Source: DASTSN01 sp035760665 (GTDB lineage Bacteria > Bacteroidota > Bacteroidia > Chitinophagales > Chitinophagaceae). Taken from it: a stretch of DNA of 64,000 bases. Location: positions 1 through 64,000 of the forward strand of contig DASTSN010000069.1 of the NCBI GenBank assembly GCA_035760665.1. Direction: 5' to 3'. Shown here piece by piece: positions 42,873-50,594 of this stretch. The notes under the pieces are model-generated. The model saw nothing but the letters and a program-made list of their open reading frames with translations, ran no database searches and was not told where the DNA came from. The position numbers were made by a program, and so were the translations under genes. Positions within the stretch are counted from its first letter, which is position 1. Each line of letters starts with the position of its first letter.

Positions 42873-44453
42873 ATGAGGAAATTATTTCTGTATTTACTCG
42901 CCGCTGTTGCCTGCACAAATCTCTTCTCGCAGGATGTCTTAACGCCTGACAGCATTTACGGACAATTGTTTAAAGACGTGCAACTTGCACGTATTTTCCC
43001 GGACAGTAAAACATTTGTGGATTGTATTCCCAAGCGAGATCCGCAGGAGATTGTAAGTGATTACCTGAAAGCAAAAGATAATCCTTCCGTAAAATTCAGC
43101 CTGAAACTTTTTGTTGAGGATAATTTTGAATTACCTAAAACACCACAACTAAATTACATCACCCGTGAAAAAGATGTGGTGATGCACATCAAAAATCTTT
43201 GGAGTGTTTTAAAACGCCAGCAAGACCAGGTGGTAAAGGGCAGTACCTTGTTACCATTGCCCAATCCATACATCGTACCGGGAGGGCGGTTCCGCGAAAT
43301 TTATTACTGGGATTCTTATTTTACCATGCTGGGCCTGAAGGAAAGTGGTGAAAATGAAATGGTCGAAAACATGGTAAATAACTTTGCTTACCTGCTGTCG
43401 CAGTATGGCCATATCCCCAATGGTAACCGCAGTTACTACTTAAGCCGTTCGCAGCCTCCATTTTTTGCACTCATGCTGGATCTGCTTGCATCGGTTAAAG
43501 GCAATTATGTATATGCCACTTTTTTACCGGCTCTGACAAACGAATACAATTACTGGATGGATCAGTCCGCTCCAACTAAGCACGTTGTAAAAATGCCGGA
43601 TGGCAGTATCCTGAACCGGTATTATGACCAGGATGCCATTCCGCGGCAGGAGGCTTATGCAGAAGATTACGAACTGGCGGAAAAATCAAAGACTGATAAA
43701 CTCACACTGTTGCGCAACCTGCGCAGTTGCGCAGAAAGCGGGTGGGATTTCAGCAGCCGCTGGTTTGCCGACGGGAAAAGCCTTTCCAGTATTCAAACAA
43801 CCAGTATCGTACCGGTGGATCTGAATTGTTTGTTATACCACCTGGAAAAAGTGATGGCAAGGGCTTATCGTGAGAGCGGCAATTTGCTGAAGGCTAAATA
43901 TTACGATAACATAGCTGAACGCAGGAGAAAGACAATTAACAAGTATTGCTGGTCCGCCACAAACAACTGGTATATGGATTATAACATAGAGACGAAAATG
44001 CTCTCTCCGGAAATGACATTGGCGGGTATGTCACCCTTCTTCTTAAATGTTGCGCCCGGGAAACGCATGGCTGTCGCTGCGGCTGTGCTGGAAAAAAAAT
44101 TTTTGAAAAACGGCGGGGTGATCACTACTTTAAAAAACACGGGCCAGCAATGGGATGCACCCAACGGCTGGGCGCCGCTGGAATGGATTACGATAGCAGG
44201 TCTAGAAAACTATGATCAGTCAGCCCTGGCGAAAGAAATTGCCAGGCGATGGGCAACGCTGAACATCAAAGTTTTTGAAAATACAGGTAAGCTGATGGAG
44301 AAATATAATGTTGTAGATACCCACCTGGAGGCAGGTGGCGGTGAATATCCATCACAGGATGGGTTTGGCTGGACAAACGGGGTGTTGCTGGCCTGTATGA
44401 AAAAATATGGCTTCAGCCAGGCAGAACTCCTGGCCGTGCCGGCTGCGGAATAG
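42873..44453 (+). CDS. treA: Periplasmic trehalase (GH37)
   Basis: Exported alpha,alpha-trehalase of 526 aa cleaving trehalose into two glucose. It has a signal peptide to about residue 19 and both GH37 signatures: PGGRFREIYYWDSYF (136-150) and QWDAPNGWAPLEW (about 425-437). EAYAEDYELAE and ESGWDFSSRWF hold the catalytic Asp region, and LEAGGGEYPSQDGFGWTNG is the C-terminal signature. It has its own leader behind a terminator and is not part of the preceding run. Together with the GH65 enzyme it frames the haloperoxidase cluster. Confidence 0.94.
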   Translation: MRKLFLYLLAAVACTNLFSQDVLTPDSIYGQLFKDVQLARIFPDSKTFVDCIPKRDPQEIVSDYLKAKDNPSVKFSLKLFVEDNFELPKTPQLNYITREKDVVMHIKNLWSVLKRQQDQVVKGSTLLPLPNPYIVPGGRFREIYYWDSYFTMLGLKESGENEMVENMVNNFAYLLSQYGHIPNGNRSYYLSRSQPPFFALMLDLLASVKGNYVYATFLPALTNEYNYWMDQSAPTKHVVKMPDGSILNRYYDQDAIPRQEAYAEDYELAEKSKTDKLTLLRNLRSCAESGWDFSSRWFADGKSLSSIQTTSIVPVDLNCLLYHLEKVMARAYRESGNLLKAKYYDNIAERRRKTINKYCWSATNNWYMDYNIETKMLSPEMTLAGMSPFFLNVAPGKRMAVAAAVLEKKFLKNGGVITTLKNTGQQWDAPNGWAPLEWITIAGLENYDQSALAKEIARRWATLNIKVFENTGKLMEKYNVVDTHLEAGGGEYPSQDGFGWTNGVLLACMKKYGFSQAELLAVPAAE

Positions 44454-44675
44454 CGGTGAATATAACTTGAACGCTTTATAGCTGTTGTAAGTATTTTCAA
44501 AACCATTGTGCCGGGAAGAAGCTGTATACTCCCTGCATCATATTCCTGTGAACAATCAGGCTTTCGCAAGAAAAAATTGCAGCTGTTTCATTGAAAAAAT
44601 CAAAGCCTTCCCAATAAATTTTTTACTGCATTACCACTTGTTAATTTGAGGTATCATGATGTAGGGAAATGCAGA

Positions 44676-44708
44676 AAAAAGCCGCCCTGTTATTGAAGGC
44701 GGCTTTTT
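44676..44708. terminator. Bidirectional terminator between trehalase and M1 peptidase genes
   Basis: Perfect 11-bp stem AAAAAGCCGCC / GGCGGCTTTTT around an 11-nt loop, symmetric for both convergent genes. Confidence 0.88.
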
Positions 44709-44725
44709 GAACATGCATTGATCAA

Positions 44726-46684
44726 TCAGAAGGCTTTTTTCCAGCTGTTGTTATCCCGGTTCCAGTCCGGCAGTTTTTTGTCGGGATCCAGTACCACCTC
44801 TTTTATTTCGCTGGTGCTGGCTACACCAAATGTCCACTGTGCACCGCGCTGCCATACTTCCACCGGCAGGTTGATCAGGTGCTCTTTGCCGTTCGTTTCT
44901 TTCACCAGCACGGTGACCGGCATGGGCATTTGTTCCAGGTTTTCAATGGTGATCTCCGCGCCGTTTTCCGGCTTGTCTTTTACATATTTTACAGTTTTTA
45001 CTGACTGGTCCAGTTTCCAGGTATTCAGTACCCAGCTGCGCCAGAACCAGGAAAGATCTTCACCACTTACGTTTTCGATGCTGTGGAAAAAATCCCAGGG
45101 TGTAGGATGCTTAAAGGCCCAGCGGTTAATATATTCACGAAAGGCCGCATCAAAGCGCTCAGGTCCCAGCACGTTTTCCCGCAACTGGTGCAGCATCATG
45201 GAAGGTTTCAGGTATGCGGCCACACCCAGGTTTTCCTGTTGGATTACTTCAGGTATATTATACAGCCCATCCATTTTATCTCCAAAAACATATTTGATCA
45301 TATAGGGCGAGTTAGGATCAGAGAAAAAGCTCTGGTCTTTGAATTCGCCATGATTGAAGTTTTCCGTGGACAGATCATTAATAAATGTATTAAAGCCTTC
45401 ATCCATCCAGGCATATTTGCGTTCGTTACTGCCCACAATCATAGGGAACCAGGTATGACCAAATTCGTGATCGGTAACGCCCCACAGTCCTTTGTCAGAA
45501 GAACCGGAACTGCAGAAAACAATACCCGGGTATTCCATACCGCCAACAATCCCTGCTACGTTAGTAGCGACCGGGTACGGAAACTCGTACCAGGTTTTTG
45601 AGTTAAATTCAATAGAGCCTTTAACCATTTCGGTACTGCGCTGCCAGCCATTCTTCTTAATGCTTTCTATAGGATAGACACTGGCAGCCAGGCATTTCTT
45701 ACCACTGGGTAAATTCATACGGGCTGCATCCCATACAAAAGCCCTGGAAGCTGCCCAGGCCACATCCCTCGCATTGTCAATTTTGAAATGCCAGGTACAG
45801 GTGGCAGTTTTGGGACGAGCGTTTTTATCTGTTACCTCTTTTTCGCTTCTAATCACAACGGTTTTGTCGCTTTCCCAGGCTTCATTGTAGCGCTTTAGCT
45901 GTTCGGCCGTGAGGCACTCTTTTGGGTTTTGCAATTCACCCGAGCCCACAACAATCATATTAGCCGGCGCCGTTATACTGTAATCAAAATTGCCGTATTC
46001 AAGATAAAACTCTCCGGCACCAAGGTACGGCAGCGTGTTCCATCCCTGGATATCGTCATACACACACATCCGTGGGAACCACTGGGCAATTTCGTAAATC
46101 CATCCGTTCCTGGTATTCAGGCGTCCCATGCGGTCTGTTCCGTATTCGGGTACTGTAAATCCAAACTGAACGGATAATTTTATTTTACTGCCGTTGGCAT
46201 TTAAAGGCTGGTCCAGCCACACCTGCATACGGGTATCTGTGATCGTAAATTTTGGGGTATAGGTCTTGCCCTCATACTCAACCGAAATTGATTTGATAAC
46301 ATCGCCATTGGTAAACTGGGCGTTTGCCCAGCGTCCGCCGGTTTCCGTGGTTGTTGCAGAGGCACGGGAATCTTTTTTATAAATATTCTGATCGAGTTGC
46401 AACCACAGAAATTTCATTTTATCCGGGCTGTTATTGGTATAGGTAATTTCTGCACTGCCGTTGATGGAGTGGCTGCTGGTATCGATACTGCAATTGATCG
46501 TGTAGTCAGCATGGTTCTGCCAGTAACGGGGTCCGGGCTCACCATCTGCACTGCGAAAATCATTACCGGGATAGGGATAGAATTGCGGATTAAATGCCTC
46601 CCGGTTGTTGTAAACAGATTGCTGCTGGGAGTAGGAGATGATCAGTGTGAATACACCGATAAGACTTAGAACAATTTTCTTCAT
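44726..46684 (-). CDS. M1-family zinc aminopeptidase-like metallopeptidase
   Basis: A 652-aa exported peptidase with signal peptide MKKIVLSLIGVFTLIISYSQ. The zinc site HEFGH-x18-E is clear (TDHEFGHTWFP ... WMDEGFNTF), but the exopeptidase motif GAMEN is replaced by GGMEYPG, as in M1 members of Bacteroidota annotated only as metallopeptidases. The N-terminal beta-sandwich (SIDTSSHSINGSAEITYTNN) and C-terminal domain are present. An ATG three codons upstream (46693) is equally possible. It follows murU on the same strand at 78 bp. Confidence 0.88.
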   Translation of the reverse strand: MKKIVLSLIGVFTLIISYSQQQSVYNNREAFNPQFYPYPGNDFRSADGEPGPRYWQNHADYTINCSIDTSSHSINGSAEITYTNNSPDKMKFLWLQLDQNIYKKDSRASATTTETGGRWANAQFTNGDVIKSISVEYEGKTYTPKFTITDTRMQVWLDQPLNANGSKIKLSVQFGFTVPEYGTDRMGRLNTRNGWIYEIAQWFPRMCVYDDIQGWNTLPYLGAGEFYLEYGNFDYSITAPANMIVVGSGELQNPKECLTAEQLKRYNEAWESDKTVVIRSEKEVTDKNARPKTATCTWHFKIDNARDVAWAASRAFVWDAARMNLPSGKKCLAASVYPIESIKKNGWQRSTEMVKGSIEFNSKTWYEFPYPVATNVAGIVGGMEYPGIVFCSSGSSDKGLWGVTDHEFGHTWFPMIVGSNERKYAWMDEGFNTFINDLSTENFNHGEFKDQSFFSDPNSPYMIKYVFGDKMDGLYNIPEVIQQENLGVAAYLKPSMMLHQLRENVLGPERFDAAFREYINRWAFKHPTPWDFFHSIENVSGEDLSWFWRSWVLNTWKLDQSVKTVKYVKDKPENGAEITIENLEQMPMPVTVLVKETNGKEHLINLPVEVWQRGAQWTFGVASTSEIKEVVLDPDKKLPDWNRDNNSWKKAF

Positions 46685-46762
46685 GGTAAACAATTTAAAA
46701 GAGGGCTAATATAGACAAAAGGCGGCTTCAGCGCCTGCCGCCTGTCCGTTATTTCACATTTT

Positions 46763-47479
46763 TTATGGAAACAGCGATTCGGCGATTGGTACACTTTCCG
46801 GTTTGCCCACATCTGCCAGTTTATCACCGCTGTGATCGTAACCCAGTATAACATGATCAGCGGCAAGATCCAGGTAAGTTTCAATAATGGAGAATTTTCC
46901 TTTTTGCCGGATCAATGAAAAAATTTCATATTCAAACAAAACAACACATGAATAGGCTTTTTCTTGTAGCGAGGCCTTTGGAATGGACATTCTTTCCTCG
47001 CCGGTTTTTGTATTTCGCCAGCCACAAAGGCGGTTCTGTTCATCAAATAAGAGATAGCGGGATGTCTTCCGGTCCATCACGGCCATGGTAATCAGCGGTT
47101 GGTGCTTTTCGTGAAAGCTGATCAACTTTGTGATGTCCAGGTTCGTTAAAATATCTGCATTGCAGGTCATAAAGCGTTCTCCCTTTGTAAAAAAAGGCAT
47201 CGCCTTTAGCAGGCCACCTCCGGTCTCCAACAGTTCATCCCGCTCATCGCTGATCAATATTTTACTGCCCCAGCCGTTGTATTTTTTAATTTCTTCCACG
47301 AGTTGGCCGGCAAAGTGATGCACATTGACCACAATATCGCGGATCCCGAACTGCTGGAGGTATTCAACATTTCGTTGTAATAAAGATTTGCCATTTACCA
47401 GGGCCAGTGCTTTGGGATGTTTGTCTGTCCACGGTTTAAAACGGGTGCCAAGGCCGGCGGCAAAAATCATTGCTTTCAT
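46763..47479 (-). CDS. murU: MurU-like N-acetylmuramate-1-phosphate uridylyltransferase
   Basis: A 238-aa nucleotidyltransferase. The motif GLGTRFKPWTDKHPKAL is at the N-terminus, CNADILTNLD binds metal in the middle, and the size matches MurU rather than longer sugar-1-phosphate transferases. MurU converts MurNAc-1-P to UDP-MurNAc, bypassing de novo synthesis. The assignment rests on the adjacent AmgK-type kinase gene, whose stop is only 15 bp upstream; alone the sequence would also fit a mannose-1-P guanylyltransferase. Confidence 0.82.
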   Translation of the reverse strand: MKAMIFAAGLGTRFKPWTDKHPKALALVNGKSLLQRNVEYLQQFGIRDIVVNVHHFAGQLVEEIKKYNGWGSKILISDERDELLETGGGLLKAMPFFTKGERFMTCNADILTNLDITKLISFHEKHQPLITMAVMDRKTSRYLLFDEQNRLCGWRNTKTGEERMSIPKASLQEKAYSCVVLFEYEIFSLIRQKGKFSIIETYLDLAADHVILGYDHSGDKLADVGKPESVPIAESLFP

Positions 47480-47494
47480 GCTGGTGAATACAAT

Positions 47495-48955
47495 TTATGA
47501 TGATGGACTGTTGTTCCAGTTTTTGGCATCCTGGACCAGGTGCTTGAGTTCAATTTTTACTTTAAACTTATTACGCAGGTGCCGGGCCAGTGCATCGGCA
47601 GCATACACGCTGCGGTGTTGGCCTCCGGTACAGCCAAAGCTGATCATCAGGCTTTCAAATCCTCTTTTAATATAATCTTCTACGGTGATATCCACGATGT
47701 CAAAAACACTGTTGAGAAACTCAGGCATTTGTGTCTGTTGTTCCAGGTAATCTTTCACCACTTTATCGCGGCCGTGAAAGGCTTTCAGGGTTTCAATACG
47801 GCCAGGATTTAGTATGCCGCGGCAATCAAAAACAAACCCTCCCCCGTTACCGCTGTCATCCTGCGGAATACCGGCTTTGTAGGAAAAGCTGGTAATCTTC
47901 ACCAGGAGCGGTGTATCAGGGGTGGCCTGTGTTGGTGTAAAATGCCGGATAATGTCGTCTGATACGCAGATATCAAGCACTTTTCTGAATTCCGGCACAG
48001 CAATGCCGAGGCTTTGGTTTTCGAAAAAAGTTTTCAGATTGCGAAGGGCCATAGGGATGCTGGTTAAAAACTGGGCTTTGCGTTCAAACAGACCGCGAAA
48101 ACCATAAGCCCCGAGCACCTGCAGCAGCCGTATCAATACATAGCCGTTGTACTGGCTGCGGAAGATTGTTTTGTCCAGCGGGTTACCAATCAGTGTTTCA
48201 AAGGCATTCATGTAATCTTCGAGCAGGTTCTCTTTCCAGGTATCGGGCAGGTTGGCCCTGGCCTGCCAGAGCATGCTGGCCACATCATACTGCGGAGCGC
48301 CTTTCATTCCCCCCTGGTAATCGATAAAATGAACTGTACCCTGATCGCCGACTAAAATATTGCGGCTTTGAAAATCACGGAACATAAAGTATTTGTATTC
48401 CGTATGGGTAAGATAGGTGCTCAGTGCCTCAAAGTCATCAATCAGTTTTTGCTTGTCGTAGGGCTTACGCAGCGCATCGAGAAAATAGTATTTAAAATAG
48501 AGCAGGTCTGCCATGATGGCCTGCTTACCAAAAACTTTGTTTGTCAGGCAATAATTGTAATCAAGGTTTTTGTCGCCGGTGATTTGCAGGGCAGCCAGGG
48601 CTTCAAGGCTTTTTTTAAAAAGTGCATATACCGTATCGCTAAAACCCTCAGCTTCCAGCCGGTTCAGCAGCGATACATCGCCGAGGTCCTGCTGCAGGTA
48701 AAGGGTTTTGTCCTGGCTGATGCAGTACACTTCCGGAACCGGCAGTCCGTGCTGACGGAAATGACGGGTGAAATACAGGAAGGTTTCGTTTTCTTTTATA
48801 TTCTCTCCATGTGTGCCAATGACGGTATCGTCGTTTCCATGAATACGGAAATACCGTCTTTCGCTGCCGCTCTGCTGCAATACATCAATAGACACTGGCG
48901 CTACATGCCTCCAGCCGGCATAGAGTTGTTTTAGCGATTCAATGGTTTGCTGCAT
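47495..48955 (-). CDS. AmgK-type sugar kinase fused to RapZ C-terminal domain
   Basis: A 486-aa fusion. Residues 1-320 form an aminoglycoside-phosphotransferase fold like AmgK, the anomeric kinase for MurNAc/GlcNAc: catalytic Asp in FRDFQSRNI (D194, N199) and metal Asp in HFIDYQGG (D212). Residues about 335-480 are the RapZ C-terminal domain: KITSFSYKAGIP, FVFDCRGILNPGR, GRDKVVKDYLE, ISFGCTGGQHRSVYAADAL. In E. coli that domain senses glucosamine-6-phosphate. The RapZ N-terminal ATPase domain is missing. An ATG at 48997 is rejected in favour of 48955, where the kinase begins. Next to murU, it indicates peptidoglycan-sugar recycling. Alternative: general phosphotransferase. Confidence 0.85.
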   Translation of the reverse strand: MQQTIESLKQLYAGWRHVAPVSIDVLQQSGSERRYFRIHGNDDTVIGTHGENIKENETFLYFTRHFRQHGLPVPEVYCISQDKTLYLQQDLGDVSLLNRLEAEGFSDTVYALFKKSLEALAALQITGDKNLDYNYCLTNKVFGKQAIMADLLYFKYYFLDALRKPYDKQKLIDDFEALSTYLTHTEYKYFMFRDFQSRNILVGDQGTVHFIDYQGGMKGAPQYDVASMLWQARANLPDTWKENLLEDYMNAFETLIGNPLDKTIFRSQYNGYVLIRLLQVLGAYGFRGLFERKAQFLTSIPMALRNLKTFFENQSLGIAVPEFRKVLDICVSDDIIRHFTPTQATPDTPLLVKITSFSYKAGIPQDDSGNGGGFVFDCRGILNPGRIETLKAFHGRDKVVKDYLEQQTQMPEFLNSVFDIVDITVEDYIKRGFESLMISFGCTGGQHRSVYAADALARHLRNKFKVKIELKHLVQDAKNWNNSPSS

Positions 48956-49023
48956 CCGGCAAAAATACTTGAAAAAAGAGGGAGAATGTATTTTCAAAAA
49001 CTGGTGAACGAAGCAAAGAAATT

Positions 49024-50412
49024 TTACAGGATCACGTCTTCTATCGTTCTGCTTTGCCTGCTTTTTTCAGCTGCAAAAGCAATAAGATGACTTTCTACGG
49101 AAACATCCACACCCGAGGTAAGCAACGCCGGATTTCGCTGGCCCACTGCCTGCACCCAGTCTTTCATCAACCGGTGGTCACCATCGCCATGCGCGTCGGT
49201 TTTCATGTGCCAAGTGGTTTTTCTGCCGGTTCTGAAATCGGTCATGATGAAGGTTTCCATATCGCCTACGATATCGCCTTTGGAACCCATGATCCTGGTT
49301 CTTCTTCCTTCGTATGACACGTGTGCTTCCATGGAAAAGGCAGCTGTTACGCCATTTTTGAAGAGAATATTGACTGTTAAATGGTCGGGCTGGTCATTGT
49401 CCATACGGTACACGCAGCGCCCATAGTCCGTGGTTTTCAGGTTATGCAAAATCACCTCATCCCATTTGCTTTTGTTTTCCGGCAGGTCGAAAACATATAA
49501 TCGTTTACGGTCGCGGAAATAAATCTGCAGTGCCGAATACGGGCAGGTGCTTTCCACCCGGCAGCCATCCATGCAGCGCTCAGTACTGCCTTCGGGGGCA
49601 TTGCGGTTGGTGAACCATTTCAGGTTTCCAAAGCAATGCACATTTTCCGAGGTATCATTTACCAGCCAGCGGATGATATCGGTATCGTGGCAGGACTTAG
49701 CCAGTATGATGGGTGTGGCGGACTGGCTGTTGCGCCAGTTGCCCCGCACATACGAATGGCTCATGTGCACGTATTCAATCGGCTCCAGGTGTTGTATGCT
49801 GATGATTTCACCAATCATACCGGAATCGATGATCTCTTTCAGTTCCCGGAAATACGGCGTATAGCGCAGTACGTGGCATACGCCGACAATACGACCCGTT
49901 TGTTGTGCTTTTTCTAAAATTTCCCGGCATTGCTGTTCGGTTGGTGCAATGGGTTTTTCCAGCAGTACATCGTAGCCCATATCAAGCGCTTTCAGGCAGG
50001 GCGCTACGTGCAGCTGGTCGGGAGTGGCGATAATCACGGCATCGGCAAATTTCTCCCGCTGAAAGACCTCTTCCCAGTTTTTAAAACAGTTTTGTGGACT
50101 GATTTTATGCTGGCGGGCCATTTTTTCTGTACGTAACTGATTGGGATCGGCAACACCTACAATTTTAAATTCATCAGGACTCTTCAAAGCGTAATCGGCA
50201 TAAATGGTTCCGCGGTGGCCGGCGCCAATGAGGATGGCTGTAACGGGCCGGGCAAGTTTTTTATGCAGCGGGTTGAAAAAAAGATTTTCTTCGAGCCCAA
50301 ACATCCGGGCTACTTCCTTCCAGCCATAAATGACCGTGTCGATTGTGTTTTCTTTGACAAAATTCAGTGACCGTAAAAAGTACCTTCCAGAAATAAATTG
50401 ACGTAAAGACAT
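49024..50412 (-). CDS. Gfo/Idh/MocA-family oxidoreductase
   Basis: A 462-aa NAD(P)-dependent sugar oxidoreductase homologue. About 55 residues precede the Rossmann motif LIGAGHRGTIYADYAL; the catalytic block is LLEKPIAPTE (EKP, the Lys in the active site) and the C-terminal beta-sheet domain follows. A CMDGCRVESTCPYSAL segment with three Cys may bind metal, and residues such as SCHDTD and MEAHVSYEGRR are typical of the longer, GH109-like or dehydrogenase-type members in Bacteroidota. The extension (MSLRQFISGRYFLRSLNFV...) could alternatively be a misplaced start, with an internal ATG at about residue 37. Substrate unknown; it leads a minus-strand run toward the amgK-murU genes at 68 bp. Confidence 0.85.
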   Translation of the reverse strand: MSLRQFISGRYFLRSLNFVKENTIDTVIYGWKEVARMFGLEENLFFNPLHKKLARPVTAILIGAGHRGTIYADYALKSPDEFKIVGVADPNQLRTEKMARQHKISPQNCFKNWEEVFQREKFADAVIIATPDQLHVAPCLKALDMGYDVLLEKPIAPTEQQCREILEKAQQTGRIVGVCHVLRYTPYFRELKEIIDSGMIGEIISIQHLEPIEYVHMSHSYVRGNWRNSQSATPIILAKSCHDTDIIRWLVNDTSENVHCFGNLKWFTNRNAPEGSTERCMDGCRVESTCPYSALQIYFRDRKRLYVFDLPENKSKWDEVILHNLKTTDYGRCVYRMDNDQPDHLTVNILFKNGVTAAFSMEAHVSYEGRRTRIMGSKGDIVGDMETFIMTDFRTGRKTTWHMKTDAHGDGDHRLMKDWVQAVGQRNPALLTSGVDVSVESHLIAFAAEKSRQSRTIEDVIL

Positions 50413-50547
50413 GGTTTTTCAACTAGTTTTCTTACAATCTGCTTAATTAAATAGATCCGGCTGATTCGTATGCGGGAGCATTAAAGGTACCAAAAAATGG
50501 TGCTGCTTCAAAAACTAACACCTGTTATCCTTTGCGCCGAAATCATT

Positions 50548-50555
50548 TACCTTTG
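50548..50555 (+). promoter_or_regulatory. -7 element for icmF
   Basis: TACCTTTG, exact TAnnTTTG match, 39 nt before the ATG at 50595. Confidence 0.55.
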
Positions 50556-50561
50556 CCATTT

Positions 50562-50576
50562 CCCGTTACTAACGGG
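50562..50576 (+). promoter_or_regulatory. Operator-like palindrome in the icmF leader
   Basis: Perfect inverted repeat CCCGTTA-C-TAACGGG, 6 nt after the -7 element and 18 nt before the icmF start. It is not followed by a T-run. It is placed where a dimeric repressor would block early transcription. Confidence 0.55.
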
Positions 50577-50594
50577 TTCAAACATAGGTTTATT

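Noticed and set aside
44454..44725. Additional gene in the gap between trehalase and M1 peptidase
   Set aside because: No open frame of useful length with protein-like content; only the bidirectional terminator was found.
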